Assembly: GCA_020696955.1 (NCBI GenBank)
Contig: JAJFBK010000010.1
Coordinates: 1 to 12,588, forward strand
Source: Patescibacteria group bacterium
GTDB lineage: Bacteria > Patescibacteria > UBA1384 > CAILIB01
Direction of reading: 5' to 3'
DNA: 12,588 nucleotides
Below the pieces are notes generated by a model, which saw nothing but the letters and a program-made list of their open reading frames with translations, did not search any database and was not told the origin of the DNA. A program made the position numbers and the translations under genes. Shown here piece by piece: positions 5,167 through 12,307 of this stretch (the stretch's first letter is position 1; every line of letters begins with the position of its first letter).

Positions 5167-6026
5167 AATGAAATGCGGATAATTTTGATTCCAGCTGAGT
5201 GCAAGATGCGCTCGCCTTCTAATACTGAGTATCCGCTGCTGTAAAAACAGCGCTTAATGCCTGAGGCTGCCATGTGCAGGGCACATGGGGGGCAAGGAAA
5301 GGTAGTGACGTACATGTCACATCCTGAGAGAGGGGTTCCAAGCTTGGCGGCTCGTGCGATCAATCGCGCCTCTGCATGATGTGACGTGGACGCTTCGATG
5401 TTTACTCCTTTTTTGAAGTTGGTTCTCGGGTCTCCTTCGGCGAATAGGTGGTAATGGGTTGGCTCATGGCTGGCGGCCTCAACCATATCCCCTAGACTGT
5501 CCTTCAGGAAGGTTCCATTTCGAACAGCTCCGGCAGCAACCTGAATATACTGATTCGGACTTTTTTCTTTTGCTAAAAAAAGTTGTCTCATAATATCTGA
5601 ATCAATCTCATTGACTGAGACTATTTCATCAGGTCGGACCGTTTGCCCTTGTACGGAATTATCCTTGTCCCATCTAAGAAAGTACTTTTCAAAGAGTACT
5701 TCTTTGGTGGGAAAATGCTTGGCGGCCAACTCTTTGCTCACATCTTCGTCCGGCATTACGATGGGCGTTTCTGTTAGCAAGACTTGGGAAAGTGCTTTGT
5801 AATCTAAAATCTGAATGTCTTTGCAGTAGCCGCATGCGTGCAAGGCTTTCTGCATTGTTTCAGGATTAAGACCCCGAATGTCCTTTCGAAAAAGGTAGTT
5901 GAATTCCTTTTCCAGAATGTCACTGCCAATTAAATACAAGGTGCTGTTAGGGTATGAGCCTAAAAACTGTTCATACCCCGAATGAAGCACGGGAACGTAG
6001 GCGATGAGAAGGGGCTCATTTCTCAT
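5142..6026 (-). CDS. dCMP/cytidine-type deaminase with an additional N-terminal domain
   Basis: 294 residues. The C-terminal part (about 141-290) is a zinc-dependent deaminase of the dCMP deaminase type: VAAGAVRNG, HAE (217-219; His is a zinc ligand, Glu219 the proton shuttle), TTFPCPPC (241-248; Cys245 and Cys248 are zinc ligands), and a C-terminal strand SAGIKIIRI. Such enzymes make dUMP from dCMP, feeding the thyA operon that converges on this gene. The N-terminal ~135 residues are not part of a normal deaminase. They start LLIAYVPVLHSGYEQFL, which recalls the first strand and HxGH loop of the cytidylyltransferase fold with HSGY in place of HxGH, and include HACGYC (63-68). The start overlaps the stop of the upstream nucleotidyltransferase (ATGA). 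The last residues are encoded by the terminator palindrome. Domain call is sure; substrate and N-terminal role are not. Confidence 0.88.
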   Translation of the reverse strand: MRNEPLLIAYVPVLHSGYEQFLGSYPNSTLYLIGSDILEKEFNYLFRKDIRGLNPETMQKALHACGYCKDIQILDYKALSQVLLTETPIVMPDEDVSKELAAKHFPTKEVLFEKYFLRWDKDNSVQGQTVRPDEIVSVNEIDSDIMRQLFLAKEKSPNQYIQVAAGAVRNGTFLKDSLGDMVEAASHEPTHYHLFAEGDPRTNFKKGVNIEASTSHHAEARLIARAAKLGTPLSGCDMYVTTFPCPPCALHMAASGIKRCFYSSGYSVLEGERILHSAGIKIIRISLKNPVTVP

Positions 6027-6631
6027 TCTTTCTTCTCTCCATTGGCGATATCTTGAAGGACATCGCCAAATAGTCCAGGCAGCTTCTCGCTTACTTTTTC
6101 CGCCAAAAGCTTGGCACCTCCAGTATGCAGTTTTCTAATTTGCGCACTCGTTGAGGTTGTTGCCATTGGCTCCAGCCTTACGACTTCCCCACAAAATTCC
6201 TTGAGTTTTTCAAGATCGTCGGGCTTATAGGTGGCCTGTGTGGCGATAAGTATCTCAGGCTTTATGGCCTTTATGAGCGACCATCTAGGGGCATTGTGCG
6301 GCTTGATGGTTACGATGTGAACGCAGCGAAGTAGCGTCAGCATTCTTATCCGATCCATTTCTGGGACGATAGGGCGGTTATCTCCTTTTCTTGCCCTAAC
6401 TTTTTCGTCAGAATCTACGCCAACTACCAGGATGTCACCGTGCTGGCGTGCTTTTTCCAGATAAAGACCATGTCCCATATGGAACATATCAAAAGTTCCT
6501 TGGGTGAGAACTATTCTGTTGTAGCCAATAGCCCGTATGTGGGCAATGGTTTCAGCTAGCGTATCATGGTCTTCAATGTAGCGCTGCTCGTAATTAGAGC
6601 CTGTTCCAAGGATGCCGGTTTCCGTCATCAT
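6023..6631 (-). CDS. HxGH nucleotidyltransferase (RfaE2/TagD-like cytidylyl- or adenylyltransferase)
   Basis: 202 residues from the ATG at 6631, chosen because AAGGAG lies nine bases upstream; a TTG at 6649 would place that ribosome binding site inside the gene. Residues 38-168 form a cytidylyltransferase fold. IVLTQGTFDMFHMGH (40-54) contains HMGH, which binds the nucleotide triphosphate. VVGVDSDEKVRARKGDNRPI (69-88) matches the strand and loop of RfaE2/TagD enzymes, and TSTSAQIRKL (159-168) corresponds to the ISSTxIR motif. An N-terminal helix (about 14-35) precedes the fold. Relatives activate heptose phosphate, glycerol-3-phosphate or ethanolamine phosphate with CTP or ATP; the substrate here cannot be read from sequence. 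It is translationally coupled to the deaminase, whose N-terminus may be a degenerate copy of the same fold. Confidence 0.88.
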   Translation of the reverse strand: MMTETGILGTGSNYEQRYIEDHDTLAETIAHIRAIGYNRIVLTQGTFDMFHMGHGLYLEKARQHGDILVVGVDSDEKVRARKGDNRPIVPEMDRIRMLTLLRCVHIVTIKPHNAPRWSLIKAIKPEILIATQATYKPDDLEKLKEFCGEVVRLEPMATTSTSAQIRKLHTGGAKLLAEKVSEKLPGLFGDVLQDIANGEKKE

Positions 6632-6678
6632 GGGATCTCTCTCCTTCAAATTGGAAATGTGCTTAAGAAAGCATATTC

Positions 6679-6706
6679 ATCCTAGCAAGATGCTTGCTTC
6701 AGTCAA
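6679..6706 (-). promoter_or_regulatory. Promoter of the nucleotidyltransferase-deaminase operon
   Basis: Minus strand: TTGACT (6706-6701), a 16-base spacer, then TAGGAT (6684-6679). The predicted start, near 6672, gives a leader of about 40 bases ending in AAGGAG before the ATG at 6631. Confidence 0.5.
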
Positions 6707-6761
6707 GCATGGGGCAAGGCCTTTGATAGTGTGGTAGCCATTTTTATTTTACCTTAGTGTT

Positions 6762-6776
6762 TTAGGGCGCCCCTAA
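6762..6776. repeat. Short inverted repeat upstream of uvrA
   Basis: TTAGGG, three bases, CCCTAA, just upstream of the proposed uvrA -35. Its place would suit an operator. It does not match the SOS boxes I know from E. coli or Bacillus. Confidence 0.3.
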
Positions 6777-6780
6777 GTCC

Positions 6781-6809
6781 TTGCACAAACCAGATATTTC
6801 TGTTAGACT
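6781..6809 (+). promoter_or_regulatory. Possible uvrA promoter
   Basis: TTGCAC (6781-6786), a 17-base spacer, then TAGACT (6804-6809). The start would be near 6816, leaving a leader of about 40 bases without a recognisable Shine-Dalgarno sequence before the ATG at 6856. Confidence 0.42.
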
Positions 6810-6855
6810 TCAGGTCAATTTGGGGTTTGTAACGGCTAATTTTTTTGTACAAAAC

Positions 6856-9720
6856 ATGGATAATATCGTTATCACAGGCGCGCGCGAGCATAACTTGAAA
6901 AACGTTTCGCTCAGTATTCCTCGCAACAAGCTCGTCGTCATTACCGGACTTTCAGGTTCCGGAAAATCATCTTTGGCATTTGACACCCTCTACGCCGAAG
7001 GTCAACGACGCTATGTTGAGTCTCTTTCCGCCTATGCCCGCCAGTTCCTTGGCATGATGGAAAAACCGGACGTCGATTATATCGAAGGTCTCTCTCCGGC
7101 CATTTCTATCGACCAAAAGTCTGCTAGCCGCAATCCCCGTTCTACCGTAGGAACTGTTACCGAAGTGTATGACTACATGCGCTTGCTCTTTGCCCGTGTC
7201 GGAACCGTTCACTGTCATATTTGTGGCGAGCCGGTCAGCAAGCTTTCAGCCACCCAGATGGTTGACCGTATCATCGAAGAGTTTTTAGATACCAAAGTAC
7301 TCTTGCTTTCACCAATGGTCGTAGACCGTAAAGGTGAACACAAACAAATTTTCCAACAGATTGCCAAGGCCGGCTACACCCGTGTTCGGGTAGACGGAAA
7401 CATGATGGATCTTGAAGAGGCTGCTGCCCTTGATCTGGATAAGCAGAAGAAGCACTCCATCGACGTTGTGGTGGACCGTCTTTCCATCTCAGGTGCCCGT
7501 CTGGGTGCCAGTGAGCGCAATACTCAAATCGAAAAAGACAGCCAACGTGTCCGTGTGCTTGATTCCGTTGAAAAGGCTATTGCCTTGTCAGACGGCAAGC
7601 TTTTGGTGGCTGAGCATGAAGGCGAGCGAGAGGTTTACTATTCTGAAGATTATTACTGTTTTAATGACCAGATTTCTTTGCCGGAAATCGAACCTCGTGC
7701 CTTTTCGTTCAACAATCCTCATGGTGCTTGTCCTACCTGCCAAGGTCTTGGACGTTTGCAGCAGATCGATGCCGGCCTGGTAGTTCCTAACGAGCGCCTA
7801 ACCATTGCCGAAGGCGCTATCCGTCCCTGGAGCCGCTCAACCAGTTTTGATAGCTGGTATCTGCGTATCATGGAGGAGGTTGCCAAGCAGAAGAAAATCA
7901 ATATGAACAAGGCTTGGGAAGAGCTTCCCGAAGCCGATAAGCAGACTGTACTCTACGGAACTGGTGACACTAAGTATACGGTTGGTGGCTATACCACCAC
8001 TTATGAAGGCGTTATCCCAAATCTTGCTCGCCGTCACAAAGAGACTGAGTCTGACTATGTCCGCAGCGAGATTGAAAAATACATGGTAGAAGAAACTTGC
8101 GGTACCTGTAAGGGCGGTCGTCTTCGTCAAGAAGTGCTTGGGGTAAAGATTTCTGGAAAAAACATCGTTGAGGTGAACCAGATGACCATTCAGTCCGGCT
8201 TGGCATTTTTCCAAGAACTGGAGAATGGCGGCGAACTGACTGACAATGAAAAAATAATTGCCCGACAAATCTTCAAAGAGATTTGCTCCCGTCTTAGCTT
8301 CTTGCTGGACGTTGGTCTTGCTTACCTGACCATGGACCGCAGCGCCAACACCTTGGCCGGTGGTGAGGCCCAGCGTATTCGTTTGGCTACCCAGATCGGT
8401 TCCGGGCTTACCGGCGTGCTGTACATCTTGGATGAGCCTTCTATCGGTCTGCACCAGCGCGACAACACTCGTCTGCTTGAGACCCTAAAAATGCTTCGTG
8501 ACCTCGGCAACACCGTTCTGGTGGTTGAGCATGACGAAGAGACCATGATGGAAGCCGACTATCTTATCGATATGGGTCCTGGAGCTGGCAAGCACGGCGG
8601 AGAAGTGGTTTCCAAAGGAACTCCTAAGGAAGTGGCGGCTGATCCAAAATCAGTGACTGGCCAATATCTGAGCGGCACCAAATCCATTGCCATGCCAAAA
8701 AAGCGCCGCAAGAGTGACGGACGCTACATCGAAGTAGTTGGTGCGACTGAAAACAATCTCCAAAACGTCAACGTCAAAGTGCCTCTCGGAATGTTCGTAG
8801 TTGTTACCGGCGTCTCCGGTTCCGGAAAGTCTACTGTCGTAAATGACATCTTGGCCAAATCTCTGAATCAAACCTTCTTCCGAGCCAAAGATATGCCAGG
8901 AAAGCATAAGGAAATCCGTGGTGTCGACCACCTGAACAAGGTTATCGATATCGACCAGAGCCCGATCGGACGCACTCCACGTTCTAATCCTGCTACCTAC
9001 ACCGGAATGTTTACGGTTATTCGTGATCTTTTTGCGGCAACTCCGGAAGCCCGAGCTCGTGGATACAAGCAAGGACGTTTTTCATTCAATATGAAGGGTG
9101 GACGTTGCGAGACCTGTTCTGGTGACGGGATGATCAAGATCGAGATGAACTTCCTTCCTGACGTTTATGTTACCTGTGACGAATGCAAGGGGAAGCGCTA
9201 CAACCGTGAAACCTTGGAAATCCTTTACAAGACCAAGAACATTTCCGAGGTGCTTGATATGACCGTTGAAGAAGCGCTTGAGTTCTTTGCGGCTATTCCA
9301 GCCATCTCAGCCAAGCTCCAAGTTCTCAACGACGTAGGCCTTGGATACATGCACATCGGTCAATCGGCCACTACTTTGTCAGGAGGTGAAGCCCAGCGTA
9401 TCAAGCTGGCTTCTGAGCTGTCTCGTCGAGCTACCGGAAAGACCCTCTACATTTTGGATGAGCCGACGACAGGACTGCATTTTGAAGACGTCAGTCGTCT
9501 TCTCGTAGTTCTTCAGGCCTTGGTGGACAAGGGAAATTCAATCCTGATCATCGAGCACAATCTTGACGTTATCAAATGCGCTGACTGGTTGGTTGATATG
9601 GGTCCAGAAGGTGGATCCGGAGGAGGACTTGTTGTCGCCGAAGGAACTCCGGAAGAAGTGGCTAAGGTGAAAGCCAGTCACACCGGAAGGTATCTGATCC
9701 CGCTTCTGAAAAAGAAATAG
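6856..9720 (+). CDS. uvrA: Excinuclease ABC subunit A (UvrA)
   Basis: 954 residues from the ATG at 6856 ([16 protein letters not shown]), the usual UvrA N-terminus; a TTG at 6781 would add 25 unrelated residues. UvrA is the damage-recognising ABC-type ATPase dimer of nucleotide excision repair and loads UvrB. In order: first Walker [11 protein letters not shown]-loop region [19 protein letters not shown], Cys-rich HCHICG, zinc elements CPTC and CGTC, first signature LAGGEAQRI, Walker [16 protein letters not shown]; then second Walker [10 protein letters not shown], zinc module CETC and CDEC, second signature LSGGEAQRI and Walker [13 protein letters not shown]. Length is close to E. coli's 940. 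The first ABC signature has Ala instead of the usual Ser; all else looks complete. The gene is monocistronic, ending at a terminator. No uvrB or uvrC is nearby. Confidence 0.98.
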   Translation: MDNIVITGAREHNLKNVSLSIPRNKLVVITGLSGSGKSSLAFDTLYAEGQRRYVESLSAYARQFLGMMEKPDVDYIEGLSPAISIDQKSASRNPRSTVGTVTEVYDYMRLLFARVGTVHCHICGEPVSKLSATQMVDRIIEEFLDTKVLLLSPMVVDRKGEHKQIFQQIAKAGYTRVRVDGNMMDLEEAAALDLDKQKKHSIDVVVDRLSISGARLGASERNTQIEKDSQRVRVLDSVEKAIALSDGKLLVAEHEGEREVYYSEDYYCFNDQISLPEIEPRAFSFNNPHGACPTCQGLGRLQQIDAGLVVPNERLTIAEGAIRPWSRSTSFDSWYLRIMEEVAKQKKINMNKAWEELPEADKQTVLYGTGDTKYTVGGYTTTYEGVIPNLARRHKETESDYVRSEIEKYMVEETCGTCKGGRLRQEVLGVKISGKNIVEVNQMTIQSGLAFFQELENGGELTDNEKIIARQIFKEICSRLSFLLDVGLAYLTMDRSANTLAGGEAQRIRLATQIGSGLTGVLYILDEPSIGLHQRDNTRLLETLKMLRDLGNTVLVVEHDEETMMEADYLIDMGPGAGKHGGEVVSKGTPKEVAADPKSVTGQYLSGTKSIAMPKKRRKSDGRYIEVVGATENNLQNVNVKVPLGMFVVVTGVSGSGKSTVVNDILAKSLNQTFFRAKDMPGKHKEIRGVDHLNKVIDIDQSPIGRTPRSNPATYTGMFTVIRDLFAATPEARARGYKQGRFSFNMKGGRCETCSGDGMIKIEMNFLPDVYVTCDECKGKRYNRETLEILYKTKNISEVLDMTVEEALEFFAAIPAISAKLQVLNDVGLGYMHIGQSATTLSGGEAQRIKLASELSRRATGKTLYILDEPTTGLHFEDVSRLLVVLQALVDKGNSILIIEHNLDVIKCADWLVDMGPEGGSGGGLVVAEGTPEEVAKVKASHTGRYLIPLLKKK

Positions 9721-9727
9721 ACAGCTG

Positions 9728-9760
9728 AAACCGCATTCCCAAGGAGTGCGGTTTTGTTTT
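9728..9760 (+). terminator. Rho-independent terminator of uvrA
   Basis: AAACCGCA (9728-9735) pairs with TGCGGTTT (9747-9754) across an 11-base loop, followed by a T-rich tail, starting seven bases after the uvrA stop. Confidence 0.85.
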
Positions 9761-9761
9761 G

Positions 9762-9770
9762 TGCTATCTT
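9762..9770 (+). promoter_or_regulatory. Extended -10 promoter directly at the DUF1653 start
   Basis: TGCTATCTT is an extended -10 (TGn then TATCTT at 9765-9770) within the terminator tail of uvrA. The seventh base after it is the A of the ATG at 9777, so the transcript would begin on the start codon. No good -35 is seen, as is common for extended -10 promoters. Confidence 0.5.
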
Positions 9771-9776
9771 GGATTC

Positions 9777-10010
9777 ATGACTACAATTTTAAAGCCCGGA
9801 ACCTACCGGCATTACAAAGGAAACCTTTTTAAGCTTATTTGCCAGGCTCGTGAGGAAGAAGGAGCGGTGGAAGTGGTGGTGTACCAAGCACTTTATGACA
9901 CTGAAGACTTTGGCAGCCAGCCAATTTGGGTGAGACCTCTGGCAAGCTTTCTTGAAAGCGTAGAAGTAGGTGGTGCCTTAGTACCTCGGTTTACGCATAT
10001 CGATGAGTAA
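9777..10010 (+). CDS. DUF1653 family small protein
   Basis: 77 residues starting MTTILKPGTYRHYKGNLFKL. The features are those of DUF1653: GxYRHYKGxxY/F near the start, VEVVVYQALYDTEDFGSQPIWVRPLASF in the middle, and GALVPRF at the end. The fold is a small beta-barrel-like domain found widely in bacteria; its function is not known to me. The ATG at 9777 matches the family N-terminus and the predicted transcription start, with no room for a ribosome binding site, suggesting a leaderless mRNA. A TTG at 9759 in the terminator tail is unlikely. The 3' end overlaps rnhB by eight bases, so the two are co-translated. Confidence 0.88.
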   Translation: MTTILKPGTYRHYKGNLFKLICQAREEEGAVEVVVYQALYDTEDFGSQPIWVRPLASFLESVEVGGALVPRFTHIDE

Positions 10011-10599
10011 GGTAGGAATTGATGAAGTAGGGCGTGGCGCATTGGCTGGCCCTTTGGTTGTCGGGGCGGTTTGTATCCGAGGCAACCCAGATGAGTTGGT
10101 GGCCGAACTCCTCCTTTCTTGCAAGCTTAAAGTTCTCAAGGACTCCAAGAAGCTAAGCGCGCTGCAGCGAGAGCGGGTAGCTGAGTTCGTAACAGGCAGG
10201 GTGGTCTGGGGAATCGGTGAGGCTACGCCTGCTGAGATCGATAGTCATGGCCTGACTGAAGCCGTAAGGCTCGCAAGTGGCAGGGCTTTAGCGATGGTTG
10301 CCAGTAAGGGGTGTGTTCCAAGCAATGTATTGGCTGACGCCGGTCTTGTCCATCCTCTTGATCTGCCTACCGAGCATATTGTAAAAGGCGATGAAAAAAT
10401 TTTGGAGATTACTCTGGCCTCGATCGTTGCCAAAGTGTGGCGGGACAAGTATATGACCGCTATGGAAGATCGTCTTCCTGGGTATGGATTTGCCAAGCAT
10501 GTGGGCTATGGAACTTCTTTTCATTACGCTGCCATTGCCGAGCATGGAATAACGCCCGAACACCGCCGCTTATTCTTGAAAAAGGTCCTGGTTTCTTGA
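10003..10599 (+). CDS. rnhB: Ribonuclease HII
   Basis: 198 residues. RNase HII cleaves RNA in RNA-DNA hybrids and at single ribonucleotides embedded in DNA. Seen: GIDEVGRGALAGPLVVGAV (5-23) with catalytic Asp7 and Glu8; LKDSKKLS (45-52); the third acidic residue in LADAGL (Asp112); EHIVKGDEKILEITLASIVAKVWRDKYM with the fourth acidic residue, Asp148; and YGFAKHVGYGT with EHGITPEHRR at the C-terminus. The length is normal and all four acidic residues are present. The start lies inside the end of the DUF1653 gene (eight-base overlap), so it probably depends on that gene for transcription and translation. The promoter of the following RNA gene lies in its last codons. Confidence 0.97.
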   Translation: MSKVGIDEVGRGALAGPLVVGAVCIRGNPDELVAELLLSCKLKVLKDSKKLSALQRERVAEFVTGRVVWGIGEATPAEIDSHGLTEAVRLASGRALAMVASKGCVPSNVLADAGLVHPLDLPTEHIVKGDEKILEITLASIVAKVWRDKYMTAMEDRLPGYGFAKHVGYGTSFHYAAIAEHGITPEHRRLFLKKVLVS

Positions 10600-10605
10600 T
10601 AGAAT
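10576..10605 (+). promoter_or_regulatory. Promoter of the unidentified RNA gene
   Basis: TTGAAA (10576-10581), an 18-base spacer, then TAGAAT (10600-10605). The predicted start is about 10611-10612, exactly at the first bases of the terminal helix of the RNA. The promoter overlaps the 3' end of rnhB. Confidence 0.65.
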
Positions 10606-10610
10606 CAAAT

Positions 10611-10806
10611 GGCGCGCTCAAACTGATGAGCCAGAAGCGCCCGTAAACGTGGGGATGAAACTATGATCGTGAGGGATAATTCCACGGTTTGATCCACAGA
10701 GCTTACGGCATTTCGGCCCACATCTAAAAGGTGTCGGCTTACCATGATTAGCGAGCGCCTGTACAGCGTTTGCGAGAAAAGACCGGCCAATAACCGGTCT
10801 TTTTTT
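10611..10806 (+). ncRNA. Structured non-coding RNA of about 196 nt, class not recognised
   Basis: A non-coding stretch lies between a good promoter and a strong terminator, with many helices. The 5' end GGCGCGCTC (10611-10619) can pair with GAGCGCC (10753-10759), leaving one bulged G. Alternatively GGCGC pairs with GCGCC (10638-10642) around GCTC/GAGC (10616-10619 with 10627-10630). CCGTAA (10641-10646) pairs with TTACGG (10703-10708), enclosing GTGGGGATGAAAC against GTTTGATCCAC (10687-10697) and an inner ATCGTG/CACGGT hairpin. GCCCACATC (10716-10724) pairs with GGTGTCGGC (10730-10738) with one mismatch and a five-base loop. It lacks the SRP RNA apical motif and the tRNA-like ends of tmRNA. 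A 6S RNA would fit the size and closed ends but I cannot show it. No ORF of note lies inside. Confidence 0.6.
10777..10806 (+). terminator. Terminator of the unidentified RNA gene
   Basis: AAAAGACCGG pairs with CCGGTCTTTT around the loop CCAATAA (10787-10793), followed by a T-run to 10806. Two bases later the next promoter begins. Confidence 0.92.
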
Positions 10807-10807
10807 G

Positions 10808-10836
10808 TTGACAAAATTGACAAAAATTGGTAGAAT
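10808..10836 (+). promoter_or_regulatory. Near-consensus promoter of the secreted-protein gene
   Basis: TTGACA (10808-10813), a 17-base spacer, then TAGAAT (10831-10836). This is the strongest promoter match in the window. The motif TTGACAAAA is tandemly repeated (10808 and 10817), but only the first copy is correctly spaced. Confidence 0.85.
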
Positions 10837-10870
10837 GGGGCGTCGTTGAACTTTGGAGGTATATGGTGTT

Positions 10871-11506
10871 ATGAGAAGGAAAAGAATGCTAGTGGTTACG
10901 TGTGCGGCCATTGTGATTGCGGTAAGCGTGTTTGCTGCAGGGCCTGTCCAAGCTCAAGATTCTCGCAAAGCTGCGGAAATTATACTGCGGATTGGGGACA
11001 AGAACGTTTCTCAGATAGAAGCAAAAGCCCTGGTAGTGAGTGCAATGGAATCCCATGAAATTCGACCTGAGTTTCAAGCCGCAATTATCGATGCTCTGGT
11101 GGTTGCCCGGAAAGAGATGGCTATTCCCACGCTCTACGAGATCGGGAAGAAGCAGGGTTTTCTTACGGACTACTTTATTCACATGGCAGCGGATCCACGA
11201 ATACCAGATCCAAAGTTTAGGGAGTACTTTATTCTCGTTAGACAGAACCGAAATGTTGTGAGGAACGAGGCCATACTGAGACTCTTGAACTATGTAGCAA
11301 GATCGTGGCGGCCTCTTCTCGAGCAATTGCCATTTGTCAGGGATGCTGAGCAATTAACTCAGCCCGATCCTGAGCTCAGCCAGCCCTCGAGACCGTTGCC
11401 CATCGCAAGGCCCGTGGTTCCAGCTGCGCTAGCAGAGCTGACGCAAGAAGCGTCAAGAGCCATAACCTCAACTCCTTCCAGTAGTCGAACGGCTGACGGC
11501 TACTAA
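10871..11506 (+). CDS. Secreted protein of unknown function with signal peptide and Pro-rich tail
   Basis: 211 residues from the ATG at 10871, with GGAGG (10855-10859) 11 bases upstream; a TTG at 10853 overlaps that site. The N-terminus is a clear signal peptide: MRRKR, a hydrophobic stretch through VVTCAAIVIAVSVFAAG, and a likely cleavage after VQAQ or nearby. The mature part (about 30-155) looks all-helical with repeated amphipathic segments (RKAAEIILRIG, IEAKALVVSAM, FQAAIIDALVVARKEMAIPTLYEIG, RNEAILRLLNYV), perhaps HEAT-like. The last 55 residues are Pro/Ser-rich and probably disordered. No enzyme motif or lipobox was seen. It has its own strong promoter and terminator, which points to high expression of an envelope protein. 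I do not recognise the family. Confidence 0.8.
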   Translation: MRRKRMLVVTCAAIVIAVSVFAAGPVQAQDSRKAAEIILRIGDKNVSQIEAKALVVSAMESHEIRPEFQAAIIDALVVARKEMAIPTLYEIGKKQGFLTDYFIHMAADPRIPDPKFREYFILVRQNRNVVRNEAILRLLNYVARSWRPLLEQLPFVRDAEQLTQPDPELSQPSRPLPIARPVVPAALAELTQEASRAITSTPSSSRTADGY

Positions 11507-11518
11507 TCTATCTCCTGT

Positions 11519-11575
11519 CCTTGGCTTCTCCAAGGCTTATCCAAGAAGTCCCTCCCCGGAGGGGCTTCTTTTTTT
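11519..11575 (+). terminator. Tandem hairpins and terminator of the secreted-protein gene
   Basis: A first hairpin, CCTTGG/CCAAGG (11519-11524 with 11530-11535), is followed by a stronger one (AAGAAG at 11543-11548 with CTTCTT at 11565-11570, plus CCCTCC/GGAGGG) ending in a T-run to 11575. Confidence 0.88.
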
Positions 11576-11603
11576 ATTACGAATGGAAGAGATAAAGGAA
11601 ATC

Positions 11604-11612
11604 TGGTATGCT
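11604..11612 (+). promoter_or_regulatory. Extended -10 promoter of rnpB
   Basis: TG-G-TATGCT (11604-11612) is an extended -10. Seven bases further is G11619, the first base of helix P1 of the RNase P RNA. No clear -35 is seen. Confidence 0.55.
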
Positions 11613-11618
11613 AACCCT

Positions 11619-12027
11619 GTTCAAAACCGTCCAAGACCAGTGCTTCCGCAAGGGAGAGGAAAGTCCGGGCAGGCAACAGCAACGGTAGTCAGGAAATCTG
11701 ACCGGGTGCGAGCCCCGAGAAAGTCGCAACAGAAACTATACCGCCGATGGCTCGCATTGTAAACGCAAGTTTGCACATGGTAAGTGAAAGATGCCCCGCA
11801 TCTTTCACAGAGATCAGGCAAGGGCGAACCCGTGTGGTAAGAGCGCACGTCGTACGGCAGTGATGCCTACGGGAGTAAACCTTACCGGCCTGCAAGGTGG
11901 GTTGGGCTGGGAGTCTCAACTCAGCTGGAGGAGGCAACCAGATCCCACCGCTTAGATAGATACTGGTCGTTGCGCTTGGCGTGAGCCGACGCAATACAGA
12001 ACCCGGCTTATCAGGTCGGTTTTGAAC
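11619..12027 (+). ncRNA. rnpB: RNase P RNA (catalytic component)
   Basis: About 409 nt. RNase P RNA is the ribozyme that trims the 5' leader of pre-tRNAs. Universal core blocks are present. GAGGAAAGTCCGGGC (ending 11670) is CR-I with the 5' strand of P4. GAGAAAGTCGCAACAGAAACTATACCGCC (from about 11717) is the CR-II/III region. GTGGTAAGAGCGCAC (about 11833-11847) is CR-IV. ACAGAACCCGGCTTAT (11996-12011) is CR-V with the 3' strand of P4. The ends close a perfect P1 of 11 bp: 11619-11629 with 12017-12027. The arrangement GGAGTAAACCTTACCGGCCTGCAAGGTGG resembles the ancestral A-type. It is followed by a terminator at 12040-12058 and, 300 bases on, by a tRNA gene. Confidence 0.97.
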
Positions 12028-12039
12028 GAATCAAAGAGG

Positions 12040-12058
12040 CCGCATGAGCGGTTTTTTT
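12040..12058 (+). terminator. rnpB terminator
   Basis: CCGC-ATGA-GCGG followed by seven T. The four-base-pair stem is short but the T-run is uninterrupted and the position is right, 13 bases after P1 closes. Confidence 0.7.
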
Positions 12059-12065
12059 GATGGCA

Positions 12066-12086
12066 AAAAGTTGGCTGCATCGCAGC
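12066..12086 (-). terminator. Possible minus-strand terminator facing rnpB
   Basis: On the minus strand GGCTGC-GAT-GCAGCC (12086-12072) is followed by AAC and a T-run (12070-12066). It is a proper terminator shape only in that direction, so something may be transcribed leftward between rnpB and the tRNA gene. Confidence 0.45.
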
Positions 12087-12092
12087 CAGGTG

Positions 12093-12149
12093 CAGTTCGA
12101 CGAGAGAAATGAAGGCAATGGATTGGGTTCATTTCTTGAGTTCGAATTG
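12093..12149. repeat. Two-part long inverted repeat in the rnpB-tRNA interval
   Basis: CAGTTCGA (12093-12100) faces TCGAATTG (12142-12149), and AGAAATGAA (12105-12113) faces TTCATTTCT (12128-12136), forming a 17-bp interrupted stem. The interval 12059-12325 holds no convincing protein gene; apart from this repeat, the hairpin at 12072-12086 and GCAC/GTGC before a T-run (12156-12174), I see nothing in it. Confidence 0.5.
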
Positions 12150-12273
12150 TATGATGCACGATAGTGCGCTTTTTGGTTTAAATGGAATAGATACGCTCTG
12201 AGGCCGGGTTTGTGAGTGACGGGCCACCTAACGCAAAGCATTGGCCGGTTTTAACAGTGAGGCGCTGTTCAGG

Positions 12274-12307
12274 TTGACTGGAAAAGACTCTGAGTATCTG
12301 GTAAAGT
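12274..12307 (+). promoter_or_regulatory. Weak candidate promoter of tRNA-Gln
   Basis: TTGACT (12274-12279) is followed by TATCTG (12295-12300, spacer 15) or TAAAGT (12302-12307, spacer 22). Neither spacing is ideal, but this is the only -35-like element ahead of the tRNA. Confidence 0.3.

Noticed and set aside
7837..8454. Minus-strand open frame of 205 codons
   Set aside because: It is antisense to the first half of uvrA, with no promoter or family resemblance.
10623..10661. Hammerhead-ribozyme-like motifs (CTGATGA and GAAAC) in the unidentified RNA
   Set aside because: The segment between them does not form the required stem II directly flanked by both motifs, and no cleavage-site triplet in a suitable helix is evident.
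11621..11994. Minus-strand open frames over rnpB
   Set aside because: They lie opposite the RNase P RNA, whose conserved blocks explain the sequence.
12011..12241. Minus-strand open frame of 76 codons in the rnpB-tRNA interval
   Set aside because: It overlaps the 3' end of rnpB and both terminators and encodes no recognisable protein.
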